From positions 186,001-250,000 of the forward strand of contig NZ_JAFMPM010000007.1 of assembly GCF_017349355.1 (NCBI RefSeq): a DNA stretch of 64,000 bases. Direction: 5' to 3'. Shown in pieces: positions 20,202-30,125 of the stretch. Position numbers and translations under genes: made by a program. The notes beneath the pieces are model-generated. The model made no database searches, was not told the DNA's origin, and worked only from the letters and a program-made list of their open reading frames with translations. The DNA is from Thiothrix fructosivorans (GTDB lineage Bacteria; Pseudomonadota; Gammaproteobacteria; Thiotrichales; Thiotrichaceae). Each line of letters starts with the position of its first letter. The stretch's first letter is position 1.

Positions 20202-21031
20202 TCTTCACCGCCGACATCGAAGACTGGCAACAATCGGTCTACGACTTTAACCGCGAAGTTTCCAGCCGCGTGGTGCGCAATACCAGCCGCCTGTTGGATA
20301 TTTTGGACGCACACCACATCACTGGCACATTTTTCGTGCAAGGCATGGTCGCCGAAAAATTCCCGCAACTGATCCAAACTATCGCGCAAGCAGGGCATGA
20401 ATTAGCCTGCCATTCGCACACACACCGCATGATTTACAACCTAACCGAAGCGCAATTTCGTGCCGAAATGCAGCGTTCTGTCGGCTTATTGGAAGACATC
20501 AGCGGTACAAAAGTGATCGGTTTTCGCGCCCCCACGTTTTCAGTGCGCGACGATATTCTCGACTGGTATTGTGATGCGCTGCACGAACAAGGGATTATCT
20601 ACGACTCGTCGATTATGCTGGCAACCGTGCGAAGCTGTTACGGGTTTAGTGATGATGGCATTTTACAACGCATCGCAGCACGTGGTTTGGATTGTTATCC
20701 AATGAGCGTCAGCAAGGTATTCGGAAAAAACTTACCGGTGATGGGCGGCGGTTATTTCCGCATTTACCCGTATTGGCTGTCACGCTGGCTAGCCCGCGAT
20801 TTGGATCATGCCACCAGCATTTTTTACATGCACCCGTATGAATTGGATACGCATGAATACCGTGAAGTATCACAACAGGTGGACATTCCGTTGAAAATGG
20901 CGGTACACCAATTTGCGCGACGCGGCAGCATCCAACCCAAACTGGATAAATTATTGCAGCATTATCCGTTTCATTCGTTTCGACAACAGTATTACGCCGC
21001 AAGCACTACGGCAGCAACCGCGCCCCAATAA
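20198..21031 (+). CDS. Polysaccharide deacetylase (NodB, DUF3473-like tail)
   Basis: 277-aa carbohydrate esterase family 4 protein. The NodB domain shows the catalytic Asp-Asp region (TADIEDW), the metal-binding HSHTH and the FRAPTFS motif. The C-terminal part (GGGYFRIYPYWLSRW, FYMHPYELD) resembles the DUF3473 extension of exosortase-associated deacetylases. It would remove N-acetyl groups from a surface polysaccharide. No signal peptide is obvious. The ATG overlaps the preceding glycosyltransferase stop by 4 bp. The 3' end overlaps the convergent DUF457 gene by 26 bp. Confidence 0.9.
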   Translation: MIFTADIEDWQQSVYDFNREVSSRVVRNTSRLLDILDAHHITGTFFVQGMVAEKFPQLIQTIAQAGHELACHSHTHRMIYNLTEAQFRAEMQRSVGLLEDISGTKVIGFRAPTFSVRDDILDWYCDALHEQGIIYDSSIMLATVRSCYGFSDDGILQRIAARGLDCYPMSVSKVFGKNLPVMGGGYFRIYPYWLSRWLARDLDHATSIFYMHPYELDTHEYREVSQQVDIPLKMAVHQFARRGSIQPKLDKLLQHYPFHSFRQQYYAASTTAATAPQ

Positions 21032-21698
21032 TCCTATACGTTTCAGGGCTGAGGAGCGTATCCCAAAAGGCGCGGGAATCAGGAACGATTGCCCACACAA
21101 ACAAGGTAGCAATCACTAGTGCCGTGGATTTTTCACGCTTTTTCCAATCAAGGATTTTCAAGGCTGTGCCGAAAGAACGTTTGATTCTGGTATTCATGAA
21201 ATCCACGCTGTACAACTCATCCAGCACCAAGTGCAGCACGAATCCCAAAAACACAAACAGCCCAAACAGCCACGCCATAAACGGTATTTCCCCCAGAACA
21301 TGGAAGGCAAATGCCGTCGTCAACAACATGAAAAACAAGGCAGCGACTAGCGAATGGATCGAGCCACGGTGATTGGTATATTGATGAAATACCGTCCAAA
21401 TCGGGAAACGAATTAACCCGAACGTTGCCAAACCCACACCCCATAATTCCACAATCGACAACGTATTTTTACTGGAAAACACCACCATGAAGGCAGCGAT
21501 AATCCCAAATAACGCAAACATAATCCGGCTAGGGTAAGCATGTTGCAGGTCAATATCCGGCAAAATACCGCCAATTGTGCCGAGCAACGCCAATAATAAA
21601 GCTTCGCGTGGCTCGGCTAAACCGACTTGCAGGCAGAGGACAGACAATAAGCCTGCCCCCGCTGCTGCCACGGTAATGTGGGTGCTAAAATTAGCCAT
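21006..21698 (-). CDS. Metal-dependent hydrolase-like membrane protein (YdjM/DUF457)
   Basis: 230-aa multi-pass inner-membrane protein. The family signature GILPDIDLQHAYPSR lies near residue 45 and HRGSIHSL near residue 110; these His/Asp groups are thought to bind metal in the LexA-regulated YdjM family. Five or so hydrophobic segments are visible. The C-terminal region KRSFGTALKILDWKKREKS is cytoplasmic in character. Biochemical function is unknown. It lies just upstream of thrC's 3' side on the same strand, but that is 12 bp after thrC's stop, so it could be the last gene of the alaC-hom-thrC unit. Confidence 0.8.
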   Translation of the reverse strand: MANFSTHITVAAAGAGLLSVLCLQVGLAEPREALLLALLGTIGGILPDIDLQHAYPSRIMFALFGIIAAFMVVFSSKNTLSIVELWGVGLATFGLIRFPIWTVFHQYTNHRGSIHSLVAALFFMLLTTAFAFHVLGEIPFMAWLFGLFVFLGFVLHLVLDELYSVDFMNTRIKRSFGTALKILDWKKREKSTALVIATLFVWAIVPDSRAFWDTLLSPETYRIIGARLLP

Positions 21699-21710
21699 GA
21701 TCTCGGCAGC

Positions 21711-23141
21711 TTACGCGGTTTTAGCCACAATAAACTGCTTAATAGCATCCGCATCCGCGCCCATGACTTCGAAACGCTGCGGCAAGCTTTCCAGATCGTT
21801 CATGCTGGCGGGTCGCACGGGATCACGCCCCAAGGCTTCGCGGATGGAATCTTCAAACTTCGCAGGCAAAGCCGTTTCCAGCACCAACATCGGCACACCT
21901 GCTTCACGTTGTTCCAACGCGACTTTCAAACCATCAGCGGTATGCGTGTCGATCATCACGCCATAGGTTTCAAAGGTTTGACGAATGGTTTGCATCCGAT
22001 GCGTATGTGAACTCACCCCCGACTGGAAGCCAAACGCAGGCACTTGTGCAAACACGCCGTCCGCATTCAAATCAAACGCGCCGCCGTTATCCACTTCATT
22101 CCACAAACCGCGTACTTTGTCGCCATCACGCCCGACCAAATCGAACACGAAACGCTCAAAATTCGACGCTTTGGAAATATCCATCGACGGGCTGCTGGTA
22201 TGGTAGGTATTCGCTGAACCACGCGGACGATACACGCCTGTGCGGAAAAACTCATCCAGCACATCGTTTTCATTCGTCGCCACAAGCAAATGCTTGATCG
22301 GCAAACCCATCATCCGCGCAATATGCCCCGCGCACACATTTCCGAAATTACCGGATGGCACGGCAAAGCTCACTTGCTGATCGTTTGAATCCGTCGCGGC
22401 AAAGTAGCCTTTAAAGTAGTACACAATCTGTGCTGCTACCCGCCCCCAGTTGATCGAGTTGACCGCACCAATCTTATGCGCCGCCTTAAACGCATGATCG
22501 TTGGAGACTGCTTTCACAATATCCTGACAATCATCGAACACGCCCTTGACTGCGATATTGAAGATATTTTCGTCTTGCAGGCTAAACATTTGCGCCGTCT
22601 GGAAACGGCTCATTTTGCCATGCGGCGACAGCATGAACACGTTCACGCCATGCTTACCACGCATCGCATATTCCGCCGACGAACCCGTATCACCGGAAGT
22701 CGCCCCCAGAATATTGATACCCTGCCCGGCTTTTGCCAACACGTATTCAAACAAATTGCCGAGCAATTGCATCGCCATGTCTTTAAACGCAATCGTTGGG
22801 CCATTCGACAAGCACAGCAAATGTAGATTCGGCTCAAGCGTATGCAGCGGGGTAATGTCTTCAGCATTTTCGCCGTCACGCACATTGCAATACACCTCAG
22901 CGGTGTACGTTTTGTCGATAATCGCCTTCAGATCAGCCGCAGGAATATCCGTCGCAAAGCGCGACAGCACCGCAAACGCCAGTTCGCGGTAATTCATGCC
23001 ACGCATTTGTGTCAAATCATCCGCACTGAAGTGCGGATAGGTTTCCGGTAAATACAAACCACCATCAGGCGCAAGCCCACCCAGCAGAATTTCACTGAAA
23101 GATTGCGCAGGCGATTGCCCGCGAGTCGAAATGTATTTCAT
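21711..23141 (-). CDS. thrC: Threonine synthase
   Basis: Converts O-phosphohomoserine to threonine with PLP. The 476-aa protein is of the long type. It begins with YISTRGQSPAQSFSEILLGG and carries the PLP lysine in PTIAFKDMAMQ (Lys120), LGATSGDTGSSAEYA and a conserved SGNFGN segment. It is the third gene of alaC-hom-thrC; hom ends 4 bp upstream of its ATG. No attenuator was found directly before it. The order hom-thrC is common in proteobacteria without a fused thrA. Confidence 0.97.
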   Translation of the reverse strand: MKYISTRGQSPAQSFSEILLGGLAPDGGLYLPETYPHFSADDLTQMRGMNYRELAFAVLSRFATDIPAADLKAIIDKTYTAEVYCNVRDGENAEDITPLHTLEPNLHLLCLSNGPTIAFKDMAMQLLGNLFEYVLAKAGQGINILGATSGDTGSSAEYAMRGKHGVNVFMLSPHGKMSRFQTAQMFSLQDENIFNIAVKGVFDDCQDIVKAVSNDHAFKAAHKIGAVNSINWGRVAAQIVYYFKGYFAATDSNDQQVSFAVPSGNFGNVCAGHIARMMGLPIKHLLVATNENDVLDEFFRTGVYRPRGSANTYHTSSPSMDISKASNFERFVFDLVGRDGDKVRGLWNEVDNGGAFDLNADGVFAQVPAFGFQSGVSSHTHRMQTIRQTFETYGVMIDTHTADGLKVALEQREAGVPMLVLETALPAKFEDSIREALGRDPVRPASMNDLESLPQRFEVMGADADAIKQFIVAKTA

Positions 23142-23145
23142 GTTA

Positions 23146-24462
23146 TTAGCCCAAAGTCTCTACACGAATGCGCGTCACGCTGCTGCAAATCGTTTCCAAC
23201 GCTTCAATCGCCGTAATGGCTGCGTCCATATTGCCTTCACGCACACGCTGCGTCAGCATGATAATGTCCACTTTATCCACACCACTGGTCGGCTCTTTCT
23301 GGATGAAGGCTTCAATGCTGATTTGACGTTCACCCATAATGCGCGTCACGTCTGCCAAGACACCGGGGCGATCCAGTGCACACATGCGCAGGTAAAAAGC
23401 GGTTTCCACTTCTGCAATCGGCAGAATCGCGGTATCCGCAAGCTGCGACGCTTGGAACGCCAAATGCGGTACACGGTTTTCGGGGTCAGCCGTCAACGCA
23501 CGGGTAATATCCACCAAATCGGCCACCACAGCAGAAGCGGTCGGTTCTGCCCCAGCACCCGCGCCGTAATACAAGGTTGCGCCGACCGCATCGCCCTTCA
23601 CCAATACCGCATTCATCACGCCATCGACACTCGCAATCAAGCGGCGTTGTGGAATCAAGGTTGGGTGAACCCGCTGTTCAATACCCGCCTCGGTACGTCG
23701 TGCAATCCCCAACAGTTTGATGCGATAACCCAATTCAGCCGCGTAGCTCACGTCTTCCGCAGTGATTTTGGAAATGCCTTCAGTGTAGGTTTGCTTGAAT
23801 TGCAACGGAATCCCAAACGCAATCGACGACAAAATCGTCAGCTTGTGACCCGCATCAATGCCTTCCACGTCAAACGTTGGGTCAGCTTCGGCATAGCCCA
23901 AGGCTTGCGCTTCAGCCAGCACATCGCCAAAGCTACGTCCTTTATCACGCATTTCGGTGAGAATAAAGTTACTTGTGCCGTTAATAATACCTGCCAGCCA
24001 TTCGATACGGTTGGCTGCCAGCCCTTCACGCACCGCTTTGATGACCGGAATACCACCCGCCACTGCCGCTTCAAACGCCACCATGACACCTTTAGCTTGT
24101 GCTGCTGCGAAAATCTCATTGCCATGCAACGCAATCAACGCCTTGTTGGCGGTAACAACATGCTTACCATTGTTAATCGCCTGCAACACCAAATCGCGTG
24201 CTACGGTATAACCACCGATCAGCTCAACCACGATTTGAATGTCGGGGTCATTCACCACCTCGAACGCGTCATGCGTCAAACGCACACTGCCTAAACCCAA
24301 TTCTTCAGCACGGCTGAGATCAAGGTTTGCGGCGTAATCAATCACGATGCCGCGACCCGCGCGACGGGCGATTTCTTCCGCATTACGTTTCAATACAACG
24401 GCAGTACCGCCACCCACAGTCCCTAGCCCTAGCAGACCAACCTTGACGGGATCCATGCTCAC
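23146..24462 (-). CDS. hom: Homoserine dehydrogenase
   Basis: Reduces aspartate semialdehyde to homoserine with NAD(P)H. The 438-aa protein has the Rossmann motif [16 protein letters not shown] at the N-terminus, the catalytic segment with [17 protein letters not shown], and a C-terminal ACT domain ([19 protein letters not shown]) that in this family gives feedback control by threonine. The start ATG overlaps the stop of alaC by 4 bp, which indicates translational coupling. It is monofunctional, without an aspartokinase part. Confidence 0.97.
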   Translation of the reverse strand: MSMDPVKVGLLGLGTVGGGTAVVLKRNAEEIARRAGRGIVIDYAANLDLSRAEELGLGSVRLTHDAFEVVNDPDIQIVVELIGGYTVARDLVLQAINNGKHVVTANKALIALHGNEIFAAAQAKGVMVAFEAAVAGGIPVIKAVREGLAANRIEWLAGIINGTSNFILTEMRDKGRSFGDVLAEAQALGYAEADPTFDVEGIDAGHKLTILSSIAFGIPLQFKQTYTEGISKITAEDVSYAAELGYRIKLLGIARRTEAGIEQRVHPTLIPQRRLIASVDGVMNAVLVKGDAVGATLYYGAGAGAEPTASAVVADLVDITRALTADPENRVPHLAFQASQLADTAILPIAEVETAFYLRMCALDRPGVLADVTRIMGERQISIEAFIQKEPTSGVDKVDIIMLTQRVREGNMDAAITAIEALETICSSVTRIRVETLG

Positions 24463-25652
24463 TCCTTTAAACCTTGATCTTTACGAAACATTTGTTTGAT
24501 ATTGCGGATTGCCTGACGGGTACGGTGTTCGTTCTCAATCAGGCTAAAACGCACATGATCATCACCGTATTCACCGAAACCAATCCCCGGCGACACCGCA
24601 ACTTGCGCATCTTTTAACAATTTCTTAGCGAATTCCAATGAACCCATTGCCGCATAATGTTCAGGGATTTTCGCCCACACGAACATACTGGCTTTCGGAC
24701 GCTCGACCGCCCAACCGGCAGCATTCAACCCATCACACAACACATTGCGGCGGCTTTCATACATCGCGCTGATTTCTTGGACGCAATCTTGCGGGCCTTC
24801 CAATGCCGCAATCGCCGCAATTTGAATCGGCGCAAACATGCCATAATCCAAATACGATTTGATCCGCTCCAACGCTTTCACCAGCACAGGATTACCGCAC
24901 ATGAAGCCGACGCGCCAACCCGGCATATTGTAGGTTTTGGACAGGGAATAGAATTCCACCGCAATGTCTTTCGCCCCTGGCACTTGCAGGATCGACGGTG
25001 CTTGGTAGCCATCGAAGCAAATTTCGCCGTAAGCAATGTCGTGAATAACCCAGACATCATGCTCTTTAGCGACTTTGATCACTCGCTCGAAAAAGTCGAG
25101 TTCAACGCACTGTCCTGTCGGGTTGCCGGGGAAGTTGATGATCAACATTTTGGGCTTAGGCCACGAATTTTTAATCGCAGCTTCCAACTCCGCAAAGAAG
25201 TCCTTGCCTTCCACCAACGGCACATGGCGAATATCCGCATCTGCAATGATGCTACCATACGGATGGATCGGGTAAGCGGGGTTTGGTACAAGCACGGTAT
25301 CACCACGGCTTAAGGTTGCCAGTGCCAGATGCGCCAAGCCTTCTTTCGAGCCGATGGTGACAATCGCTTCGGTTTCGGGATCAATATCCACGTCAAACTT
25401 GCGCTTGTACCAATTGCTGATCGCTTTGCGCAAACGCGGGATGCCACGCGACATCGAATAGCGATGCGTGTCGCCCCGTTGCGCTGCTTCCACCAGTTTG
25501 TCTACAATGTGTTTGGGGGTCGGCTGATCGGGATTACCCATCCCGAAATCGATAATGTCCTCGCCCTTGGCACGGGCTTCCCGCTTGAGAGCGTCCGTGA
25601 TTTTGAAAACGTAGGTCGGAAGCCGGTTTATTCTTTGGAAATCGTCCTGCAC
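24459..25652 (-). CDS. alaC: Alanine-synthesising class I aminotransferase (AlaC-type)
   Basis: PLP aminotransferase of 397 aa, closest in pattern to AlaC (YfdZ), which transfers an amino group from glutamate to pyruvate. Visible: [12 protein letters not shown] near the N-terminus, [12 protein letters not shown], the PLP lysine in [15 protein letters not shown] (Lys239), and a C-terminal arginine in [11 protein letters not shown]. The start codon is GTG with AGGA 8-9 bases before it. It leads an operon with hom and thrC. A related methionine or aspartate aminotransferase role cannot be excluded from sequence alone. Confidence 0.88.
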   Translation of the reverse strand: MQDDFQRINRLPTYVFKITDALKREARAKGEDIIDFGMGNPDQPTPKHIVDKLVEAAQRGDTHRYSMSRGIPRLRKAISNWYKRKFDVDIDPETEAIVTIGSKEGLAHLALATLSRGDTVLVPNPAYPIHPYGSIIADADIRHVPLVEGKDFFAELEAAIKNSWPKPKMLIINFPGNPTGQCVELDFFERVIKVAKEHDVWVIHDIAYGEICFDGYQAPSILQVPGAKDIAVEFYSLSKTYNMPGWRVGFMCGNPVLVKALERIKSYLDYGMFAPIQIAAIAALEGPQDCVQEISAMYESRRNVLCDGLNAAGWAVERPKASMFVWAKIPEHYAAMGSLEFAKKLLKDAQVAVSPGIGFGEYGDDHVRFSLIENEHRTRQAIRNIKQMFRKDQGLKE

Positions 25653-25738
25653 GGTTCTATGTCCTGATTGCTAATGCCAGTCACATTACAATTCACCATG
25701 CAGGCTGTCAATTACCGATACAGGCTAAGGAAGCGCAA

Positions 25739-26110
25739 ATGAAGTTCAGCGAAGACATGGGTGGGGCAACCTACCGTATTACGGGTTATGGCGAAGCGTG
25801 GGTAGCGGTCAATTATGAACGCTTAACCAACAGTTTTCTGATTGGCTCGCAAACCTTGATCAGTGATTGGCAACCGCAAACACTCGCCGAACTGCAACCA
25901 GCACACTTGGATGCCTTATTTGCCATCGGTGCTGAGGTTATATTGATTGGAACGGGGAAAAGTCAGCAACTCCCGCCAGCAGAAGTTTGGAAAACCTTGG
26001 TGCAACACGGGGTGGGATTTGAAGTGATGACCACCGCCGCTACTTGCCGCACTTATAATGTATTGTTGTCGGAGGCAAGACGCGTCGCAGCAGCATTTTT
26101 TGTCGATTAA
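25739..26110 (+). CDS. Mth938-like domain protein (DUF498/NDUFAF3 family)
   Basis: 123-aa single-domain protein of the Mth938/DUF498 family. Typical patches are FLIGSQTLISDWQP, the GAEVILIGTGKSQQLPP core and GVGFEVMTTAATCRTYNVLLSE. Members resemble the mitochondrial complex I assembly factor NDUFAF3; the bacterial function is not established. An AAGGAAG ribosome-binding site precedes the ATG. The gene diverges from alaC and overlaps the 3' end of the convergent rpoS gene by 4 bp. Confidence 0.85.
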   Translation: MKFSEDMGGATYRITGYGEAWVAVNYERLTNSFLIGSQTLISDWQPQTLAELQPAHLDALFAIGAEVILIGTGKSQQLPPAEVWKTLVQHGVGFEVMTTAATCRTYNVLLSEARRVAAAFFVD

Positions 26111-27123
26111 TGCAGACCCAACAGACTCTCACCAGACAAGCCTTTATTTTCCAGAATCCGGCGCAAACGTTTGAGGGCATCCATCTGAATTTGGCGAACC
26201 CGTTCGCGGGTCAAGCCCAGCGCTTCACCGACCTGCTCCAGTGTTGCGCGTTCGTGACCATGTAAACCAAAACGGCGCACAATCACTTCTTTTTGCTTGA
26301 ATTCCAACTGACCTAACCAATTATCGACGGATTGGGTAATGTCTTCATCTTCCAATTTGCTATCCGGCTCATCACTAGTTTCTGCGCTGACGAAATCAAC
26401 CAGCGGACTATCGCTGTCTTTACCCACGGTAACATCCAACGAGGTAATCCGTTCGTTGAAATCCAACAATTTGCGCAATACTTCGATGGGTTTATCCAAC
26501 GCTTCGGCGACTTCCGGTAAAGACGGCTCATAACCCAACTTTTGCGTCATTTCCCGCACTTTACGCATATAAGCGTTTAATTCTTTATTAACGTGAATGG
26601 GCAAGCGAATCGTGCGTGTCTGGTTCATCAATGCACGTTCAATATTTTGACGAATCCACCACGTGGCATACGTTGAAAACCGGAAACCGCGCTCTGGGTC
26701 AAATTTTTCCACCGCATGGATCAAACCTAAATTACCTTCCTCAATCAAATCGGGCAAAGGCAAACCACGTCCCATATAACGACGCGCAATTTTCACGACC
26801 AAACGCAAATTACACGTAATCATTTTCTTGCGACCAAACTCATCCCCATCACGGGCAAGACGCCCATACAAAATCTCTTCCTCCGGTGTCAATAACGGCG
26901 AGCGTTCAATTTCACGCAAATACATCTGGGTGGCATCCACTTCACCAGCGGAAACGGACGTATTGATATTTTCTTTAAGAATTAATACTTCATCAATATC
27001 TACTGCATCATCAGTGATGCTTTCATCTTCAAGATCATCTTCCAATTCAGTGACATCCAATACATCAGCGGACACGAAGGCAGTAACTTCCTGACTATGT
27101 ACGTGGGTCTGTGGTCTTGACAT
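26107..27123 (-). CDS. rpoS: RNA polymerase sigma factor RpoS (sigma-S)
   Basis: Stationary-phase and general-stress sigma factor. The start at 27123 (MSRPQTHV) was chosen because GGAG lies 8 bases upstream; the frame is open further back without a ribosome-binding site. The 338-aa protein has an acidic N-terminal region, sigma region 1.2 (DATQMYLREIERSPLLT), region 2 with RFSTYATWWIRQNIERA, region 3 and region 4 with TLEQVGEALGLTRERVRQIQ. The N-terminal sequence and its length match RpoS better than RpoD or RpoH. The 250 bp upstream are AT-rich and contain no gene; they probably hold the promoter and a long untranslated leader. Confidence 0.93.
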   Translation of the reverse strand: MSRPQTHVHSQEVTAFVSADVLDVTELEDDLEDESITDDAVDIDEVLILKENINTSVSAGEVDATQMYLREIERSPLLTPEEEILYGRLARDGDEFGRKKMITCNLRLVVKIARRYMGRGLPLPDLIEEGNLGLIHAVEKFDPERGFRFSTYATWWIRQNIERALMNQTRTIRLPIHVNKELNAYMRKVREMTQKLGYEPSLPEVAEALDKPIEVLRKLLDFNERITSLDVTVGKDSDSPLVDFVSAETSDEPDSKLEDEDITQSVDNWLGQLEFKQKEVIVRRFGLHGHERATLEQVGEALGLTRERVRQIQMDALKRLRRILENKGLSGESLLGLH

Positions 27124-27376
27124 TCTTGAGACTCCTTTTTCTATAAAGGTCATGAAACCTTTTGGGGTGTTATCAGCATTATGTCGACACATTAGCACAA
27201 TTCCACATCAACGAGAAGACCTTAACGCAAACTTAACGAAGCATACAAGCAATTGATTTTAAAGGAATCATGCTATCAATAAATAATTTTGATTAAAAGT
27301 TAATCTGAACGCAGACTGAACACTAGAATGATATTTTATGTCAAAACCCAATGATTCATTCACTCAACAGAATCAG

Positions 27377-27862
27377 CTAGTGATTACCATACTGTTTCTG
27401 TAAGGCTTTCATATAAGCGCGACGCTCGGCATCATTCATCGTAGACCACTGCTCTCGCAGTTTTTTACGCTCTGCTTCAGGTAACTTTTTAACCCATTCG
27501 TGCCATTGCTTAATCCGGGCTTTTTGCTCGGCTGACATGGCTCGGTAACGCGCTAATTGCTTAGCAACCTTCTTTTGCTGGGAGGCAGAAAGTTGTTGCC
27601 ATTCACTAAAGCGTTGCTTAATACGCGTCCGTTCCGTAGCCGGTTTTGCCGCCCAACGCCGTAAACTGCTTTGGGTTTTATCGGACAACGTTTCCCACTC
27701 CTGTTGGAAATCTTTCAGTACTGATTTCTCATTACTGTTTAAATCCTCCCATTTCGCTGTATCTGCCATCACGGGGCTACTGGGTAACAATAATAGTAAT
27801 GTCGCCAATAACACCATCAACAACCCGATGAAACGCCCTTTATTGCTGCTGTGATTCATCAT
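27377..27862 (-). CDS. DUF3106 family secreted/anchored protein
   Basis: 161-aa protein starting at the ATGATG at 27862, which has GGAGAG directly upstream. The N-terminus is a signal peptide or anchor (FIGLLMVLLATLLLLLPSSPVMA). The rest is helical and highly charged, with repeated Trp-containing units (WETLSDKTQSSLRRWAAKPATERTRIKQRFSEW and similar) and LPEAERKKLREQWSTM, which is the DUF3106 pattern. DUF3106 genes usually follow an ECF sigma factor and a DUF3619 gene, as here; the role is thought to be periplasmic stress sensing but is unproven. Its first codons overlap the preceding small gene. Confidence 0.85.
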   Translation of the reverse strand: MMNHSSNKGRFIGLLMVLLATLLLLLPSSPVMADTAKWEDLNSNEKSVLKDFQQEWETLSDKTQSSLRRWAAKPATERTRIKQRFSEWQQLSASQQKKVAKQLARYRAMSAEQKARIKQWHEWVKKLPEAERKKLREQWSTMNDAERRAYMKALQKQYGNH

Positions 27863-28076
27863 CGCTCTCCTCGGTGGTGTTATCTGCCAATTGGTACGTT
27901 TTTTCTGTACCGGCAAATTCGATGAATGCCTCAGCTTTTTCCCAATCGCTGCCGACTTCATCCCACCAAGTGAGCATTTTCGCAATATCATCTGCCGTTT
28001 CATCGGCTGTCACAGGCGTTGCCGCCAGCAATGCCCACAGCATTGCACACACACTTAGGATTCCTTTCCTCGTCAT
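27840..28076 (-). CDS. Small secreted protein of the ECF sigma operon
   Basis: 78-aa protein, start chosen at 28076 because AAGGAGAAGG lies just before that ATG. A signal peptide is clear (ILSVCAMLWALLAATPVTA, cleavage after TADE or near it). The mature part is acidic, with TWWDEVGSDWEKAEAF and a Ser/Asp/Glu/Gln-rich tail. I do not recognise a family. It sits between the broken DUF3619-like gene and the DUF3106 gene and overlaps the latter by 23 bp, so it is part of the same operon. Confidence 0.7.
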   Translation of the reverse strand: MTRKGILSVCAMLWALLAATPVTADETADDIAKMLTWWDEVGSDWEKAEAFIEFAGTEKTYQLADNTTEESDDESQQQ

Positions 28077-28204
28077 GACCTTCTCCTTAATCACTGTTTA
28101 GCCGTATTCGGCCTCCAACCATTCATACATATCCAGATTTTCCAGCAAATCCATGTCTTCACCGGACATCAAGACATCCATCGCATTAACATCCAACTCG
28201 GTTG

Positions 28205-29844
28205 GTAATTGATCACATCCCCACCCCTTGCGGTAAAGCGGGCAGGGCAAAGCCAGCGCGGGCAGCGGTAATAACACTGGCAAGATAAGCCAAGGCAGAC
28301 TGTCCACGTTTGCGGCAAGTACCGATGATGCTGGCCAGCATGGCAAACGCACGGCTCCCCGTAGCACTCTTTGTGCCATGGTTGGTTTTGCGCAGGATCA
28401 CCCAATGGCGCAACGCCCGCTCAGCCTCATTATTGGTCAAGGGAAGCCACGGGTGGTCAAGGATTCGGAAAATGGCATCCCAATCATTGATGAACTCTTT
28501 CGCCAGTGCCGCCGTCTTGTCATGGGCAGATACGGCATGGATCAAGCATAATGCCCTGAATTCCAGGAGTTTTGCCTGATGGCGTTGACGGATCACGTCG
28601 GTTTGCGTCCCCACCGTGCCGCCTGCTGCCCGCCAAGCGTAAATGTCGTCCTGTAATACCCTCAGCCAAGCGAGGGTGAAGTTGCCAAACGTCCGCCCGT
28701 CTTTGTCCAGTGATTCTGCCAGCCCACGGGCTTTGCGGATCAGGTGCGCCCAGCAACGCAAGCGTTTGGGGTGGTGGCGGTAAGCGGCATAGCCATCACT
28801 CATCAGCCAGCCCCCAAAGTGGGGGCTAATCACGTTGTCGAGCATTTCAATGGTGCGCTGCCCTACGTAGAAACAAACGCTGAGGGTGGTGACGAATGTC
28901 CATAGCCACAGGGCTTCGCCACGCTCTTTCCAAGAGGTTTCATCAATATACAGCACCCCGCCGTCAGCGGTGGCTTCTGCCAACAGCCCTTCCACCAAGG
29001 CATCTTCCAATGGAGAAGCACTCGCGGCTGCTTCCTCAAAACATTGCTGCAACACCCCGACACTTAGGGGAATGCCCAACACCTCCCGCAACAGTTCTTG
29101 TGTGCCACGCAGTGACAAGCGTGAGCGCAGCCGTAGGTGGACAATAAGTGCCGCCAGATTGCCCCCAATCAGCCGCCACTCGCCCACATCAACCTCCGGG
29201 TATAACGGGTCGGGAGCTTGGCGATGCGGGATATGGCGGCTCACATGACCGCAGGTGCATACGCTATCGTGAAGGTGGTGGCGGGTGGTGATGACGGTCA
29301 GTCCGGGGTTCCCATCCGTGCCAAACTGGATGTCCACACTGTCATAGGCGGTATAAATACGGGAGACAGCCGCATCCAGGGACCTGCCACAGGCTTCACA
29401 TCGGCTGGGGTAATGGTGTTCGTCTGCATTGATGGGCGGATGCCATACCCGACCATAACCCGGTGCGCCGGGTTGTTTACCCGCTTTGCGTTTGGCTGGT
29501 TGGGCTGGCTTTGTGCCCGCCACAGCTTCTGGTTCCGGGGTTGGCTTTCCTCTGGCTGCACCCACCCCTTCTGTTTCGGGCAAAGCCACCGTTTTGGGTG
29601 ACGTTTCCCACGGGAAACCGCTGCTGGGTGGTTTGGAGGAGTTGTTGGAGTTTTGGTTGATCTGTTCCCGCGCTTCTTTCAGGTCATGCAACAACTTGGT
29701 CGACAGGTGCAGCAGTTCCTCCGGCGTGAGCTTGGCAAGGTACTGGCTGTTAAGCTGTTTGAGGCTGTGGTCTTTCAGTTGTTGGGTCATCGGGGGAGTG
29801 TCGCAAATTTAGTGCGTTTGGGTAAGGGGGGACTGTTCAGTTAC
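28205..29844 (-). mobile_element. IS66-family insertion sequence, copy 2 (inside DUF3619-like gene)
   Basis: 1640 bp, same length and same transposase protein sequence as the copy at 10558-12197, but in the opposite orientation. Ends are GTAATTGATCAC on the left (28205) and GTTCAGTTAC on the right. The 8-bp duplication is CTCGGTTG at 28197-28204 and 29845-29852, a perfect match. Both target duplications begin with CTC, too little to define a site preference. The element splits the second gene of an ECF sigma operon and its transposase reads in the operon's direction. Confidence 0.97.
28213..29790 (-). CDS. IS66-family transposase (TnpC-type), second copy
   Basis: 525-aa protein identical to the transposase at 10612-12189 over its full length, with the same coiled-coil N-terminus, zinc-binding region (RCEACG, CTCGH) and DDE residues (YIDETS, LMSDGYAAY, LTNNEAERALR). 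It reads on the minus strand, in the same direction as the interrupted operon, so downstream genes could in principle be read from an IS promoter, though none was identified. Confidence 0.97.
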   Translation of the reverse strand: MTQQLKDHSLKQLNSQYLAKLTPEELLHLSTKLLHDLKEAREQINQNSNNSSKPPSSGFPWETSPKTVALPETEGVGAARGKPTPEPEAVAGTKPAQPAKRKAGKQPGAPGYGRVWHPPINADEHHYPSRCEACGRSLDAAVSRIYTAYDSVDIQFGTDGNPGLTVITTRHHLHDSVCTCGHVSRHIPHRQAPDPLYPEVDVGEWRLIGGNLAALIVHLRLRSRLSLRGTQELLREVLGIPLSVGVLQQCFEEAAASASPLEDALVEGLLAEATADGGVLYIDETSWKERGEALWLWTFVTTLSVCFYVGQRTIEMLDNVISPHFGGWLMSDGYAAYRHHPKRLRCWAHLIRKARGLAESLDKDGRTFGNFTLAWLRVLQDDIYAWRAAGGTVGTQTDVIRQRHQAKLLEFRALCLIHAVSAHDKTAALAKEFINDWDAIFRILDHPWLPLTNNEAERALRHWVILRKTNHGTKSATGSRAFAMLASIIGTCRKRGQSALAYLASVITAARAGFALPALPQGVGM

Positions 29845-30125
29845 CTCGGTTGTGCTGAGTAACGGTCTCGATGGCATCTCCGTTAGGGTTGGTAACACCC
29901 AAAGCGCGACTGTCAATGTGACAGCCGCTGCTACCGCGAATCCCCGTGCAAGCGACGAAAAGCGAAAACCAATGGATCGGCGGTCAAGCTGAGCCAAAGA
30001 CTGCATCCGTAAGCGCGTCAACGCCGCTTGCGTCTGCCAATCCAAGTGCATGACCGACTGATCCATCCCCTGTTTTACTACCTTCACCACTACCTGTTCT
30101 GTTATCTCTATTGTCATGTTTGTCA

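Noticed and set aside
23131-24294. A 387-aa open frame opposite to hom
   Set aside because: It is the antisense of a well-conserved gene, rich in His, Arg, Gln and Asn as such shadows are, with no start signals.
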